A stretch of DNA of 64,000 nt from Pseudochryseolinea flava. Its GTDB lineage: Bacteria > Bacteroidota > Bacteroidia > Cytophagales > Cyclobacteriaceae. Positions 45,538-55,743 of the stretch are shown here, piece by piece. The position numbers and the translations under genes are program-made. The notes under the pieces were generated by a model, which did no database searches, was not told the origin of the DNA, and saw only the letters and a program-made list of their open reading frames with translations. Positions within the stretch are counted from its first letter, which is position 1. The number at the start of each line of letters is the position of its first letter. The stretch covers positions 1 to 64,000 of the forward strand of contig NZ_QMFY01000002.1 of NCBI RefSeq assembly GCF_003286915.1. Direction: 5' to 3'.

Positions 45538-45966
45538 CTAATGATCAGAACCGGTATTAGCGCCCATAAAACCACCATAATTGCCTGAGAATTCGGAATG
45601 AAAGTTTGCATCTGGCCAATGCTTTTTATCAAAGCCCGGATTGTTTTCAAAGGCTGATCGGCTCTGCTCGAAAATGAACGTGCGATTCTCTGTATCGAGC
45701 GTAAGTGCCTCAAAAGGAACGGCGAAATATTTCTGATTAACTCCGGCAAATCCACCAAAAGCGATTATTATGTATTCAATTTTCCCGATGTCGATATTGA
45801 GCATAATATCTTCTATTTTCCCAAGATCTTCCCCGGAATCATTGAACACTTTATCACCAATGATTGACTTCGCCGTAAGTATCCGTACCGGATCGTTTGC
45901 ATTCCTTCCAGAATGATTCTTTCCGGTGATATTATCAGGATTGTTCAGATTTTTTAACTCTTCCAT
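45538..45966 (-). CDS. PRC-barrel protein
   Basis: 142 residues from the ATG at 45966 (MEELKNLNNPDN), chosen because it aligns with the start of the paralogue at 54024. Domain: VRILTAKSIIGDKVFNDSGEDLGKIEDIMLNID and IEYIIIAFGGFAGVNQKYFAVPFEAL. The tail ends GGFMGANTGSDH in both copies. Likely adaptor or stress protein. Confidence 0.88.
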   Translation of the reverse strand: MEELKNLNNPDNITGKNHSGRNANDPVRILTAKSIIGDKVFNDSGEDLGKIEDIMLNIDIGKIEYIIIAFGGFAGVNQKYFAVPFEALTLDTENRTFIFEQSRSAFENNPGFDKKHWPDANFHSEFSGNYGGFMGANTGSDH

Positions 45967-46209
45967 AAAATTCATTTGTAAATTGTTCTCACCAATTGAA
46001 CGCGTCTGCATTTGTTGCAGCGTGTCAACCGCGTAAAGCTAGCAACATCAGCTCACAGATGTGTTATACGAAGATTTTGCAACGTTGCATATTTCCCACT
46101 TTACCAACGAAACAATGTGTGAATCCTATAACGATCCACAATCCCTTTACAACACATTGAGCAACAGAAATGACTACATTGCTTAAACCCCTTTCCGGGC
46201 GATCTTACT

Positions 46210-46605
46210 ATGAACGCACTATCCAGATATTTCGAAGACAACAAACCCAGCGACTTTCATCCAGCCGATTTTCCGGAAGTGGTCGCCGAGGTCGCCGATC
46301 TAAGAGCACGACTCGAAAACATTCTGCAACCAGACAATGACATTGTCATCATTTCGTATGTTAGACACCACGCGATCGGGTGTGACTTGGCTAAATCACA
46401 TGCAGCGCTGATTAAAATTCTTAACACAAAAGGAAGTTGTGCCCATTTGGAGAACGTCTTCGTCGCCTGCGGCACTAACACGCAATTCAGGAACTCGCTT
46501 GAAAACTATGTTAAAAGCGAAATCAATGTTTACTATAAATATTCGCCACCATCGCGATATCCCAACGGCGACTTGCGTATCGACGATAGCATCAGTGCAC
46601 CCTGA
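46210..46605 (+). CDS. Uncharacterised 131-residue protein
   Basis: Contains NDIVIISYVRHHAIGCDLAKSHAALIKIL and LENVFVACGTNTQFRNSLENYVKSEI. The composition and start look genuine. No family is recognised. Confidence 0.5.
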   Translation: MNALSRYFEDNKPSDFHPADFPEVVAEVADLRARLENILQPDNDIVIISYVRHHAIGCDLAKSHAALIKILNTKGSCAHLENVFVACGTNTQFRNSLENYVKSEINVYYKYSPPSRYPNGDLRIDDSISAP

Positions 46606-47119
46606 TTCGGGAGACATTCGCCGCTAAAAAACTCATCAAGCAAACAAACATCTTATGAAGCATCTAAGAAGCATTATCATTATTCCCTTGTATCAGATCA
46701 TCGACAACATCTACAAACTCCTCTCTCACGCACCAGCATTCCAGAGATACAGTAATGTGCTTTGTAGAAATCAAAAATCGGCGCAAAGAAGCCTCCTTGA
46801 ACCGCCGTACGTCCCTTAGCCCACCACGACCTTGAATCCTGTTTTCTCCTACGCCGTGAAGATATTTTATTCTACTTTTGCGCTAATCATCAAGACAATC
46901 TGTACCATGAACCTTTATAAGCGAGATTTAACCGCTTTGCTAAACGTTGATCTTTTTGAACGTTGAGTTACCAACCATAACGCCTATCTTTAATGCACTC
47001 CTGCTAATCGTCGAAACCACAGAATCCGCCGCCGTTGATATTAAGTCTAGATCGTGTCAAGGACGACAAAACGAAGTATAGACACCGTCGGTCGATCGAC
47101 TTGAGTACGGACAACCGAT
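46606..47119. other. Gap with one doubtful small frame
   Basis: A 54-codon frame (46655-46819, MKHLRSIIIIPLYQII...) has an ATG and no family and is kept here only as a possibility. The rest shows no hairpin or repeat beyond a 10-base palindrome GTCGATCGAC near 47090. Confidence 0.35.
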
Positions 47120-47131
47120 GTGCATGCAACT

Positions 47132-47692
47132 ATGAAGATCTACGTCAAATATATGGTGAGCCTCAGGTGTAAGATGATCGTGAAAGAGGAATTAGAAAAA
47201 CAAGGATTGACAGTGTCCTCGGTTGAACTTGGTGTTGTCGAAACTCCCAACGATGTGACAGAACAGCAGCTTGCTGCGTTAAGGGACAACCTTTTTCGAA
47301 GTGGGCTGATCGTGCTCGATGACAAAAAAAGCATTTTGATCGAAAAGATAAAAGCGGTGATTATCGAGATGATTCATTATGAAGACGAGTTGCCGAAGAT
47401 AAACTACTCGAATTATATAAGCGACAAGCTATCCTATGATTACACGTACTTATCCAATATCTTTTCTGAAGTAAAGGGCATCACGATTCAACAATACATC
47501 ATCCAACACAAGATCGAGAAAGTAAAAGAGCTGTTGTTGTATGCCGAATTAAATCTAACCGAGATCGCTTACAAAATGCACTACAGCAGCGTGGGGCATC
47601 TATCGGCGCAGTTCAAAAAAATCACAGGACTAACGCCATCATTCTACAAAAAGCTAAAAGAAAAGCGAAACAGTAATCTCGAAGATCTATAA
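47132..47692 (+). CDS. AraC-family regulator with N-terminal HMA-like domain
   Basis: 186 residues from the ATG at 47132 (MKIYVKYMVSLRC). The first 75 residues look like a heavy-metal-associated-like ferredoxin fold (YMVSLRCKMIVKEELEKQGL, single Cys). The C-terminal AraC domain has two helix-turn-helices: NYISDKLSYDYTYLSNIFSEVKGITIQQYI and LTEIAYKMHYSSVGHLSAQFKKITG. The combination is found in Bacteroidetes; ligand unknown. Confidence 0.88.
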   Translation: MKIYVKYMVSLRCKMIVKEELEKQGLTVSSVELGVVETPNDVTEQQLAALRDNLFRSGLIVLDDKKSILIEKIKAVIIEMIHYEDELPKINYSNYISDKLSYDYTYLSNIFSEVKGITIQQYIIQHKIEKVKELLLYAELNLTEIAYKMHYSSVGHLSAQFKKITGLTPSFYKKLKEKRNSNLEDL

Positions 47693-48030
47693 CCAATCGC
47701 ATCGCGATGTGGCCGACAAGCCTGGGCATCGCTTCTCCGGCCGTGAAATTGAATCCAAGCTGACGTTAACAGCATCAAAACAGATTTCACTGCATCTCAA
47801 ATCCAGAATTTCTCCAGATTTACACCACACCCACAAATTCCACCTGACGAAAATTCCAGCTCCAGAATTTCCACAAAATCTCGCGGCTACTTGCATGCAT
47901 GATGCTTTCCATGCTAACCCCTATGACGCACCGAATCAAACTCTGGGTGCTGCTAATCATACTTGTAATTGCAATCGTTTTTAATACGGATTTCGCTCAT
48001 GATCAAGTCTCTTGAATTTGTCGATGTACA

Positions 48031-48382
48031 GTGAGTAACATCGTTGGAATGTTCCTTTTAGGTTTACTATTTGACATGGTTAATGCGATCTACCTCAGCA
48101 TTCCGCTCGTGTTCTACCTATGGCTATCGCCCGACAAGTTAGTCAATGGGCGGTGGCACAGATACTTCACACATTTTTTTGTTTTTTGTTTTTCATTTCT
48201 CTGTCGCGCTACTATTCAACGCAGTAGCTGAGTTTCTGTTCTGGGACGAATTCAGCGTACGGTTCAATTTCATCGCTATAGATTATCTGATCTATACAAA
48301 CGAAGTAGTTGGCAATATCAATGAGTCCTATCCAATGCCGATTTTAATTTTTGGAATAACAATTGGCGCAATGCTTAGTTAG
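48031..48382 (+). pseudogene. N-terminal part of an LTA-synthase-like sulfatase
   Basis: Two frames join here: GLLFDMVNAIYLSIPLVFYLWLSPDKLV, then after a frameshift near 48165 the frame FNAVAEFLFWDEFSVRFNFI followed by DYLIYTNEVVGNINESYPMP, which is the membrane part of Bacteroidetes LTA synthase-like phosphoglycerol transferases or sulfatases. It stops after about 110 residues. The catalytic domain is missing in this orientation; a piece of it lies on the other strand next door. Confidence 0.7.
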
Positions 48383-48530
48383 CGAAGAAATAGTTCATGT
48401 TGTCAAAATAGCCGTACCCTCCGTAGATGTATTCGCATGTGTATCCTTTGTCATGAAAAACTTTTCCAAGTGAAAAATAGGTGTTCAATATTTGGACTGT
48501 AGGTGCTAACGGGAAAGCGTCATTAAGTAC
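48375..48530 (-). pseudogene. Inverted sulfatase-domain fragment
   Basis: On the minus strand the frame reads FPLAPTVQILNTYFSLGKVF then HDKGYTCEYIYGGYGYFDNM and NYFFAN-stop. This matches the extracellular catalytic domain of LTA synthase-like proteins (the KGY...YGGYGYFDNMN region). It begins within 10 bases of the end of the N-terminal fragment but in the opposite direction, so an inversion split the gene. Further decayed coding-like text extends to about 48800 without a clear family, and 48800-49232 shows nothing. Confidence 0.7.
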
Positions 48531-49232
48531 GATTATCTTCCGACCCTAATACGCGTTCTACCCAAGGTGACGCAACAAATAAAAAATTGACACTAAACAA
48601 CTCTTTGTAGCACAACACCGATACGAGATGACGTTTTAAAATAAAATTGCACATCAAGTGACGTATCAGCCTTTTCAACTCCTTCGACGTCTATGATTTT
48701 AACCAGTCATTCGGCGTCAACATTGACACTTCTTTCTCTGGAGCCGTTTAGAACATCACCAACAATCGAATGATCTTTTATCTCATTAAGTTTGCTACCA
48801 AAATTGGTCCTGCGAAGGTGAAAGAAAACAATCTAAAAATTGCTACTGCATTTTGGGTTACATAAATGATACGAATAACTCATCGCTAACCGCTATGTAT
48901 CCCTCGTAATTTCCATAAATTTATTCAACTAACAGACACTCAAAGATGCATTTAGGTTTCTTTGGAGTTGTTGAGCGATAAACCGGTGAATTTCGTTACG
49001 ATTTTGTTACTCGAGTCAGTTAACACACTGAGAAGTAATGGAGTTCAAATATTGTATCGGTAAGTAGACTTGAGTTCACCTTTTTTTTAACCAACTATTC
49101 TTTGTCCCAAGATTTGACTTTAATACAAAGTTACGGGGCAGAAGTATTGTAATCCAACTTGTTTTGCGTACTTCCTAAGCAACCCTAAGAAAATAGATAG
49201 CTTATGTCCGAAAGCTTTTGGCAGGATTAGCA

Positions 49233-49885
49233 TTAAGACGTCACATACCTGAGCACATGCCGACTTAAATGATTCACAACATCTTCGGCAATACTTCCAA
49301 CAAGAAACTGAGCAAATCCTGTTCTACCAAGTGTGGCCATGGCGATTAAATCGGCATTGATGCTAGACGCGAAATGTTGAATACCTTCCTCTTCACTCCT
49401 ATCGTTGTAAATATTCATTGTGAAGTCTTTCAATCCGAGCTTTCTAGCAAACTCTTGCATTATACGCCTTACATCATGATCGGGTTGAAAGTTCATTGGC
49501 GTGTTAATCCTTACAAGGTGAACTTTTGAATTGTACATCGCCTGGGTGTTCTTTACCGCTTGGGCAAATGCTCTTTCGTTCTGGTTTAAGCAACTCGCAT
49601 AAACGATGTTCGTATAGTCTCTTCCGGAGTTTTTTTGATGACCTGCAAGCACTGGACACGGACCACCTTCTCGGTGTTTGATCCTACAAGCATCTCTTCA
49701 AACCTGGAATGACCGGAAGTGTCCATAACCACGAGATCTACATTATGATCGGTAATGACAGTACGCATGCAATGGAAAGGATCCTTTTCCAACACTGCCT
49801 TGGATTCAAGTTGCTCGAGTTTGCCGATAGTAGTTTCAGTCGATGAATCTTGAGCATGCGCGACATAGGAAATGCTGATATGCAA
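49233..49885 (-). pseudogene. Tandem universal stress protein, frameshifted
   Basis: Frame one (49586-49885) has the last part of a first UspA domain (VDLVVMDTSGHSRFEEMLVGSNTEKVVR) and frame two (49233-49652) the second (NADLIAMATLGRTGFAQFLVGSIAEDV). A few bases are missing between EKVVR and CPVLAG near 49650, breaking the frame, and the first domain lacks its N-terminal 60 or so residues. Probably inactive, though the second half could be made alone from a GTG at 49652. Confidence 0.7.
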
Positions 49886-50012
49886 TAAAATCCTCTGCGC
49901 GTTTTTTCATTTTAAGCGGGGTAAGTTGGGAATGGTATACATAAAAGCAAAGAAGCTAAATGCCGGTAACGTTAGCTAGCGATACACTCGTCCTCACTCG
50001 TTGTAGTTCTCT

Positions 50013-53000
50013 TTAAGTCATTGGTAGGAACACATAAAACGTAGCGCCTTTATTTTCTTTTCCTTCGGCGTAGATACGCCCACCGTGGTCTTCCACGACT
50101 TTCTTCGCGATTGGTAGTCCCATGCCGGTACCTTCGATGCCTTTTTTGTCGTGAAGTCTCTGGAAAATAGAAAATATTTTCGCAATGTATTTTTGATTGA
50201 AGCCTATTCCATTGTCACTAACCTTGATACAAACGTAAACCTTCTCTTTGTTCAGCGCATGTGTCTCGATTTGTTCGGGAGTAATTGGCTCCGAGGTAAC
50301 GGTTACTACAGGCTTACCTACATTAAATTTAAGTGCGTTACTAATCAGATTCCCAAATAGCATCTCCATTTGACTGGCGTCGGCTAATATCGTCGGCAGC
50401 GTTCCTACGTTTATTACTGCCTCACACTCTTGGATCATCGTGTCGTATTGAATCAATACATCCTTCAGTACGGTGTTAAGGTCTGTTTGTCTTGGATGTG
50501 TCTTGTGATTTTGAAGCAACGATGAATAGCTCAAGAGGTCGCGCAGGAGATTTGACATTTTCGAAGCTGTGTCACCAATTTTGCCTACATATTCTTTTAT
50601 GTAGTCGTCGGTATTTTCATACTCCGTGAGATAATTCGAAAATGTCTGAATCTTACGCAGTGGCTCTTGCAGGTCGTGACCGGATATAAATATGAATTGC
50701 TCAAGTTGTTCATTCGCACTTTTAAGCTTGTAGTTTGACAAGAGGAGTTCACCGATGTTGTTGAAGGCAAGCAATATGAGCGTCTCTTTGCTTTTATCTT
50801 CTGTGAGCCGGTAAGCATTTACAAGAAATGCCATATCGCCCAGTTTCGAAAAAAAGTGTGCCAGCCGGAACTCTTTATAGTGTGTTTTTTTTCCGAGCAG
50901 ATCATTTAAATGTTCCCGGAGCGATTGGATATCCCATGAATGATGATCGAGCTCGTATATAAAGCATCCAATGGTATTTTCAGCGTTAAGTTTAAATGTT
51001 TCGTAGAAAGATTTGTTAGCGGTGCGTACCTGCAGATTTGCTGTGAGTACAAGAAAGGGACTGTTCACCGTATCGACGATTGCGTTAGCGTAGTTCTGTG
51101 ACTGCTTTAACTCTAGATTTCGTTTCTGTAATTCTTCGTTGATGGTGGTGAGCTCCTCATTGGCCGATTGCAGTTCTTCTTTCGAAGTCTCCATTTCCTC
51201 ATTAATACTTTGCAGCTCTTCGTTCGAAGACAGGATCTGTTCATTGTTTGCCTGAAGTTCTTCGTATGTAGTTTCGTATTCTTCGTTGGTGCTTTTTATT
51301 AATTCCCGAGACCGGCGAAGTTCTTCTTCAAGGCCAACAATGGTTTGCTCCCTTACAACAGAGGTCTTGGGCTTGCTTTTGAGCGCTACCTTTTTTGTTT
51401 TACTTTCCGGAATCTCCCGGAATATGACCAGGTAAAATGATTCATGTTGCATTTTTCGGGGTGCAACTTCGAGCACTAGCTCTTGTGGACGTTTATTATT
51501 GTGAATAACGATTCCTTCCTTCGAGACAGTACGCCCTGTTTTTTTTGCTTGCTGAATGAGCATACGAAGATCGAACAGGAGATCCTCGCGGATCATTTTA
51601 AGAATGTTAAAACTTGCCTTCCCGACTACTGGTAAAAGATAGTGTGAAGTGATTCCGAAGAATTGCACAATGTGAAGGTTTTCATTCAATACCAAACACG
51701 GCATCACATAATTGCTTAAGATCACTTTGCCGATCTCTCGCTCAAGGTCATACGGTGGCTGCGATAAAAGGCGAGGAGATTTCAGGATGACCTTTTCCGT
51801 TGAGTCAGCGGGTAAACGAACCACCTCGCTCGGAGCTTGCTTTCGACCATACATCCGGATTTTCTTATCAAGCGAATCGAAAAGCTCACTCGCAATTCCA
51901 ATCGATTCCGATTTTCCTAAAAATAGAAACCCATTGGGTTTAAGCGCGTAGTGAAATGTTCGAAGAATTTTTTCCTGTGGTTCATTCTTGAGATAGATCA
52001 ATACATTTTGACAACTGATCAGGTCCATCCTGGAGAACGGTGGATCCGACAGCAAATTTTGCTGAGAGAATATGCAGACTTCACGGATAGATTTTTCTAT
52101 CTGATAATGACCGTCAATTTTTCTGAAGAACTTTTTCAAACGCTCTGATGAGATCTTCTGCATAGCGCTGATCGAATACGTACCGACTCTCGCCTTTTCG
52201 ATAGCACCGGCGTCGAGATCGGAAGCAAATACCTGGTAAGGAATTGTTAGTTTCTTCTTCTCCATATATTCCGCAAGCGTGATCGCGATCGAATAAGCTT
52301 CCTCGCCAGTTGCACACCCAGCAATCCAGATACGAAGTGTTTCTGTTGCTTTTTGTCCCTTAATCAATCGTGGGATTGCGACGCTCGTAAGTGCTTTATA
52401 AAAATCGACATCCCTGAAAAAACTGGTTACGTTGATCAGGAAATCGTTAAAAAGCTCGTCGACTTCTCTGTGACTTTTCCTGAGCAGTGCGTAATAATCA
52501 TCCAGCGAGGACAGTTTATTAAGCGCAACTCTTCGGAGAACCCGTCTGTAGATACTAGGTTGTTTATAGTGCAAGAAGAAATCTACCCCTCTCCTCGACT
52601 TTACTATTGTCAAAATTCTTTTTAGTGCTTCACGGTCGGTGTCGATCTCTACGTCGTTGTCCTGCTCCGCTCCTTCTCTGGCAACAATGCCATTGCTTGT
52701 CTTCGCCCAGGTACCTAACTCTTTGGCAATGGCCTCGGGTGGTAGACAAAAATCAGCATAGCCTGCTTCACGTGCATTCTTCGGCATGCTGTGAAATTGT
52801 GCGGAGTGGTCTTGCGTAAACGTAATTCCGCCTGCGGCTTTTATTGCTTTTAGCCCCAGAGTACCATCTGTTGCAGTACCCGACAAGATCACGCCGACGG
52901 AATTGCTCTTGTAAACCGACGCAAGCGCAGTGAGGAAATAGTCAATTGCAAAGTTTCCATTCGCCGTTACAACCCTTGGTGCGAGCTTAAGATGTCCATC

Positions 53001-53372
53001 TACAATGCTCATGGACGCGTTTGGTGGGATTACATAGACGTTGTTCATTTTGACCTCCATGCCATTCCTAACCGTATGGACCTTCATCTCGGTTTTTAGC
53101 TGGAGAATTTCAGCAAGCGCGCTCTTGTGATTGGGTGACAGGTGCATTACGAGCACATACGCCATGTCGATGTTAGCGCTAAGGTTGCTAAGTACTGTTG
53201 AAAATGCCTCAAGCCCTCCTGCGGAAGCTCCAAAGCCCACGATAGGAAATGGTTTGGGTGGCGGGGACTTCGAATCAACTGTCGAGGTTGTCACCTTTCT
53301 GTTGTTCGGCTGGCGTATGATCTTTTTCAACTGGACATACCGGATGGCGTGTTTACAGCAATAAGTTAGCAA
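50013..53372 (-). CDS. CheB-CheR-PAS-histidine kinase fusion
   Basis: A 1119-residue multidomain signalling protein without membrane segments. CheB methylesterase: GFGASAGG nucleophile region near residue 47-54. CheR methyltransferase: SAM site RIWIAGCATGEEAYSIAI around 345-362. A long Glu-rich coiled coil (repeats of NEELQSxNEE) leads to a PAS-like region and then a HisKA H-box ISGHDLQEPLRKIQTF and an ATPase domain with DNGIGF and GTGMGLPIAKK. No ATG is available at the N-terminus; TTG at 53372 or later TTG/GTG codons are options. It would act with the lone response regulators nearby. Confidence 0.93.
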   Translation of the reverse strand: MLTYCCKHAIRYVQLKKIIRQPNNRKVTTSTVDSKSPPPKPFPIVGFGASAGGLEAFSTVLSNLSANIDMAYVLVMHLSPNHKSALAEILQLKTEMKVHTVRNGMEVKMNNVYVIPPNASMSIVDGHLKLAPRVVTANGNFAIDYFLTALASVYKSNSVGVILSGTATDGTLGLKAIKAAGGITFTQDHSAQFHSMPKNAREAGYADFCLPPEAIAKELGTWAKTSNGIVAREGAEQDNDVEIDTDREALKRILTIVKSRRGVDFFLHYKQPSIYRRVLRRVALNKLSSLDDYYALLRKSHREVDELFNDFLINVTSFFRDVDFYKALTSVAIPRLIKGQKATETLRIWIAGCATGEEAYSIAITLAEYMEKKKLTIPYQVFASDLDAGAIEKARVGTYSISAMQKISSERLKKFFRKIDGHYQIEKSIREVCIFSQQNLLSDPPFSRMDLISCQNVLIYLKNEPQEKILRTFHYALKPNGFLFLGKSESIGIASELFDSLDKKIRMYGRKQAPSEVVRLPADSTEKVILKSPRLLSQPPYDLEREIGKVILSNYVMPCLVLNENLHIVQFFGITSHYLLPVVGKASFNILKMIREDLLFDLRMLIQQAKKTGRTVSKEGIVIHNNKRPQELVLEVAPRKMQHESFYLVIFREIPESKTKKVALKSKPKTSVVREQTIVGLEEELRRSRELIKSTNEEYETTYEELQANNEQILSSNEELQSINEEMETSKEELQSANEELTTINEELQKRNLELKQSQNYANAIVDTVNSPFLVLTANLQVRTANKSFYETFKLNAENTIGCFIYELDHHSWDIQSLREHLNDLLGKKTHYKEFRLAHFFSKLGDMAFLVNAYRLTEDKSKETLILLAFNNIGELLLSNYKLKSANEQLEQFIFISGHDLQEPLRKIQTFSNYLTEYENTDDYIKEYVGKIGDTASKMSNLLRDLLSYSSLLQNHKTHPRQTDLNTVLKDVLIQYDTMIQECEAVINVGTLPTILADASQMEMLFGNLISNALKFNVGKPVVTVTSEPITPEQIETHALNKEKVYVCIKVSDNGIGFNQKYIAKIFSIFQRLHDKKGIEGTGMGLPIAKKVVEDHGGRIYAEGKENKGATFYVFLPMT

Positions 53373-53583
53373 ATAAAACGGACCGTTTGTGAGAAAGTAT
53401 AATTTGATATAGATCAGCGACGACTAATGCGTATATAAGTGACGCGTGACGGACCTACGTTTCTGTTAATTGGAGAAACGAGCAGACTGGAGCACCGTAA
53501 GGTTGAAGATATACCATGCGAGAGTAACTTGTAAATATTATTCACAATATCGTAGAATGATACAACAATGATTTCTTGATAAT

Positions 53584-53790
53584 TCATTTAAGTTTGGTTA
53601 CTGAGTTTTTTTTCGATGAAAGAATGAGTTCACGCTCATAATAAGCAAGATGCTTCATTTCTGGGTGCTCTGCGAAGGCGCAGTAGTAGGTGCGTTGATA
53701 GTATTGATCGATAATCAACGGTCCTGGGGCCAGTCTGGCCACTACGCTGCTGCCGACGGGATAAATATTGTCGTTGCTTAAGGTGTGCAT
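53584..53790 (-). CDS. Small YYC-family protein, copy 3
   Basis: 68 residues, MHTLSNDNIYPVGSSVVARLAPG, core TYYCAFAEHPEMKHLAYYEREL. Closest to copy 2. It is divergent from the PRC-barrel gene at 54024, repeating the pairing of the two families seen at 45.2-46.0 kb. Confidence 0.75.
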   Translation of the reverse strand: MHTLSNDNIYPVGSSVVARLAPGPLIIDQYYQRTYYCAFAEHPEMKHLAYYERELILSSKKNSVTKLK

Positions 53791-53971
53791 AATGATGTGT
53801 TTAGTATTGGCGGGAACTTGCGATCAACTTGATAGGCTGTCACCTGACCGGTACGGTGCTAATTAGTTAAAGGTGAGATTAATTAAGTTAACAACCGTTA
53901 CATCCCACCTTTATTAAGTTGCATTATTCCAACATATAATGACCCAGCATAGTGTGATATCTGCAACAACT

Positions 53972-53988
53972 GTTATACAGAGTATAAC
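53972..53988. promoter_or_regulatory. Inverted repeat before the PRC-barrel gene
   Basis: GTTATAC and GTATAAC pair around AGA, 35 bases before the ATG at 54024. A dimeric regulator could bind here. Confidence 0.4.
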
Positions 53989-54023
53989 ATGATGTCGGGC
54001 AGATCACATTAACTTTACCCCCA

Positions 54024-54452
54024 ATGGAACAAATAAATAATCAAAATGCCCTTGATAACACAACCGGCAAGAATCACACAGGCAAGGAAGCTAACAAGCC
54101 TGTACGTATTTTAACAGCAAAATCAATCATTGGCGATAAAATTTCAAACTGTGCTGATGAAGACCTTGGATCTATCGAAGATATTATGCTTAATATAGAC
54201 GAAGGCAGGATCGAGTATGTGATCATTGCGTTCGGTGGATTTATAGGGATGAATAAAAAATATTTTGCCGTGCCTTTTGCTGCACTGACGATTGACACTA
54301 AGAATCATGCATTCGTTTTTGACCAAAGTCGTTCTGTATTTGAGAATGATCCGGGATTCGACAAAAAACACTGGCCCGACGCAAATTTTCATACGACACG
54401 ATCCAGAAATTATGGCGGTTTTATGGGAGCGAACACTGGCTCGGACCATTAA
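54024..54452 (+). CDS. PRC-barrel protein, paralogue of 45538
   Basis: 142 residues, near-identical in plan to the copy at 45538: TGKNHTGKEANKPVRILTAKSIIGDK, a PRC-barrel with IEYVIIAFGGFIGMNKKYFAVPF and the same GGFMGANTGSDH tail. A recent duplication is likely because even the tails match. Confidence 0.9.
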   Translation: MEQINNQNALDNTTGKNHTGKEANKPVRILTAKSIIGDKISNCADEDLGSIEDIMLNIDEGRIEYVIIAFGGFIGMNKKYFAVPFAALTIDTKNHAFVFDQSRSVFENDPGFDKKHWPDANFHTTRSRNYGGFMGANTGSDH

Positions 54453-54649
54453 TTCATTGTGAAAGAGATTACCGAATTTTCTTAAACCTCGCCTCCGCGT
54501 AACAGGTTCTTACAACCAGAGACAGCAACGCAATGTTATCTTGCATGATCAGCCACGCCAATAGCAGCATCCTCTTTCGTGTACATCTAACCGAAGTGAA
54601 TAATTACCGAATATGTGTAAACTGGTGAAATACCCCCAATCCCAAACAC

Positions 54650-55051
54650 ATGAATATACGCATAGTAAACGTGGACGATGATCAAGATGACAGAGACCTT
54701 TTTTGTCATGTCATTCAAAAAATTGATCCGGAAATTCAGTGCATCCAGATCGATAGCGGAGAAGAGGCTGTTGAGATGCTTTCCAGGAACGAAATTATAC
54801 CTGATTACATTTTTATGGATATTAATATGCCTCGGATGAATGGGTATGAATGTGTTAAAGAAATTCATCACTATTCATCTCTCAGGAATACAACCATTGT
54901 TATGTACAGCTCTACCTTCAATCCACGCGACCAGGTCGATTTTGCGTTGCTTGGCCTTAAATATCTGTTGAAAACTAGTGACCTGAACTCCCTGATAAAG
55001 TCGATCAGTGATTTGATTGGCTCTAAATCTAAAACACAGAGTGTTATATAA
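54650..55051 (+). CDS. Stand-alone response regulator
   Basis: A 133-residue receiver with VDDDQDDRDLF, phospho-Asp in YIFMDINMPRMNG, Ser in IVMYSST and Lys in KYLLKTS, all intact. No output domain. Likely works with the CheB-CheR kinase or another orphan kinase. Confidence 0.92.
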   Translation: MNIRIVNVDDDQDDRDLFCHVIQKIDPEIQCIQIDSGEEAVEMLSRNEIIPDYIFMDINMPRMNGYECVKEIHHYSSLRNTTIVMYSSTFNPRDQVDFALLGLKYLLKTSDLNSLIKSISDLIGSKSKTQSVI

Positions 55052-55246
55052 TAAATCCGTTCATCTACCCAGATGAGAATGGCAAACATAGGCATGGTTA
55101 TTTAGCAATTTGTAATTTGTAATAACCTTATGCTTTGAACTTCTAGCGTCATCGTAAATACACTTCGGACACAGGAAAAAGAGTACGACTTAACACTACT
55201 TATCTCATACTGCGCTCGTTTTGGGGTTTTGTCAAAAGCAGCAGAT

Positions 55247-55543
55247 ATGAGATACGGACAGTTGCAATATTATAACGACGAACTTAATCAATGGTTTAGA
55301 ATAGTCACGTTTCAAAAGAATGTGATGGATGAATCGATAAGACAATTGAATGTGATTCTCACCTTCCCAATAGTTTCGATACCGACTTACAAAATTGGAA
55401 ATTCTTTAGTTGACCGACTTAATTCCGAAAAAAAGAACGTAGATTTTTTTCACAAGATCTCAGCAATCAGACAAAGCGTCTTCGGAAAGCAATTTCCATT
55501 GGCGACCACGAAGCATTCATCTGTGACCAACAAAAGAATCTGA
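55247..55543 (+). CDS. Uncharacterised 98-residue protein
   Basis: From the ATG at 55247 (MRYGQLQYYNDELNQWF). Helical pattern with an EKKNVDFFHKISAIRQSVF end segment. The frame opens at 55229 without a better start. No family recognised; an antisense frame at 55450-55710 competes for its 3-prime part. Confidence 0.45.
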   Translation: MRYGQLQYYNDELNQWFRIVTFQKNVMDESIRQLNVILTFPIVSIPTYKIGNSLVDRLNSEKKNVDFFHKISAIRQSVFGKQFPLATTKHSSVTNKRI

Positions 55544-55743
55544 GGATGAAAATGAAGAGGCACAAACTTAAATTTATAAGGATCACAGACGATTGCTCGG
55601 TATTTGTTTCCTCCTTCTTTGAATTCGTAGAGGAGCAGATATCTGCATGATCTGTTCTGTGAAGAGATTTGAGCTAACGGTTGGACACCATTGTCATTCT
55701 GAAGAGTCAAAAATAATTTTTATAATTTTCTAATGCAAAAAAG

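Noticed and set aside
45201-45758. 185-residue frame extending the YYC gene upstream
   Set aside because: The upstream half overlaps the conserved PRC-barrel gene in another frame and has no protein-like pattern; the ATG at 45404 matches the paralogue.
47709-47984. 91-residue plus-strand frame after the AraC gene
   Set aside because: Rich in His, Pro and Ser without pattern, no family, overlaps the region of the decayed sulfatase gene.
55450-55710. 86-residue minus-strand frame
   Set aside because: Antisense to a more plausible frame; a weak resemblance to the small beta proteins was not convincing.
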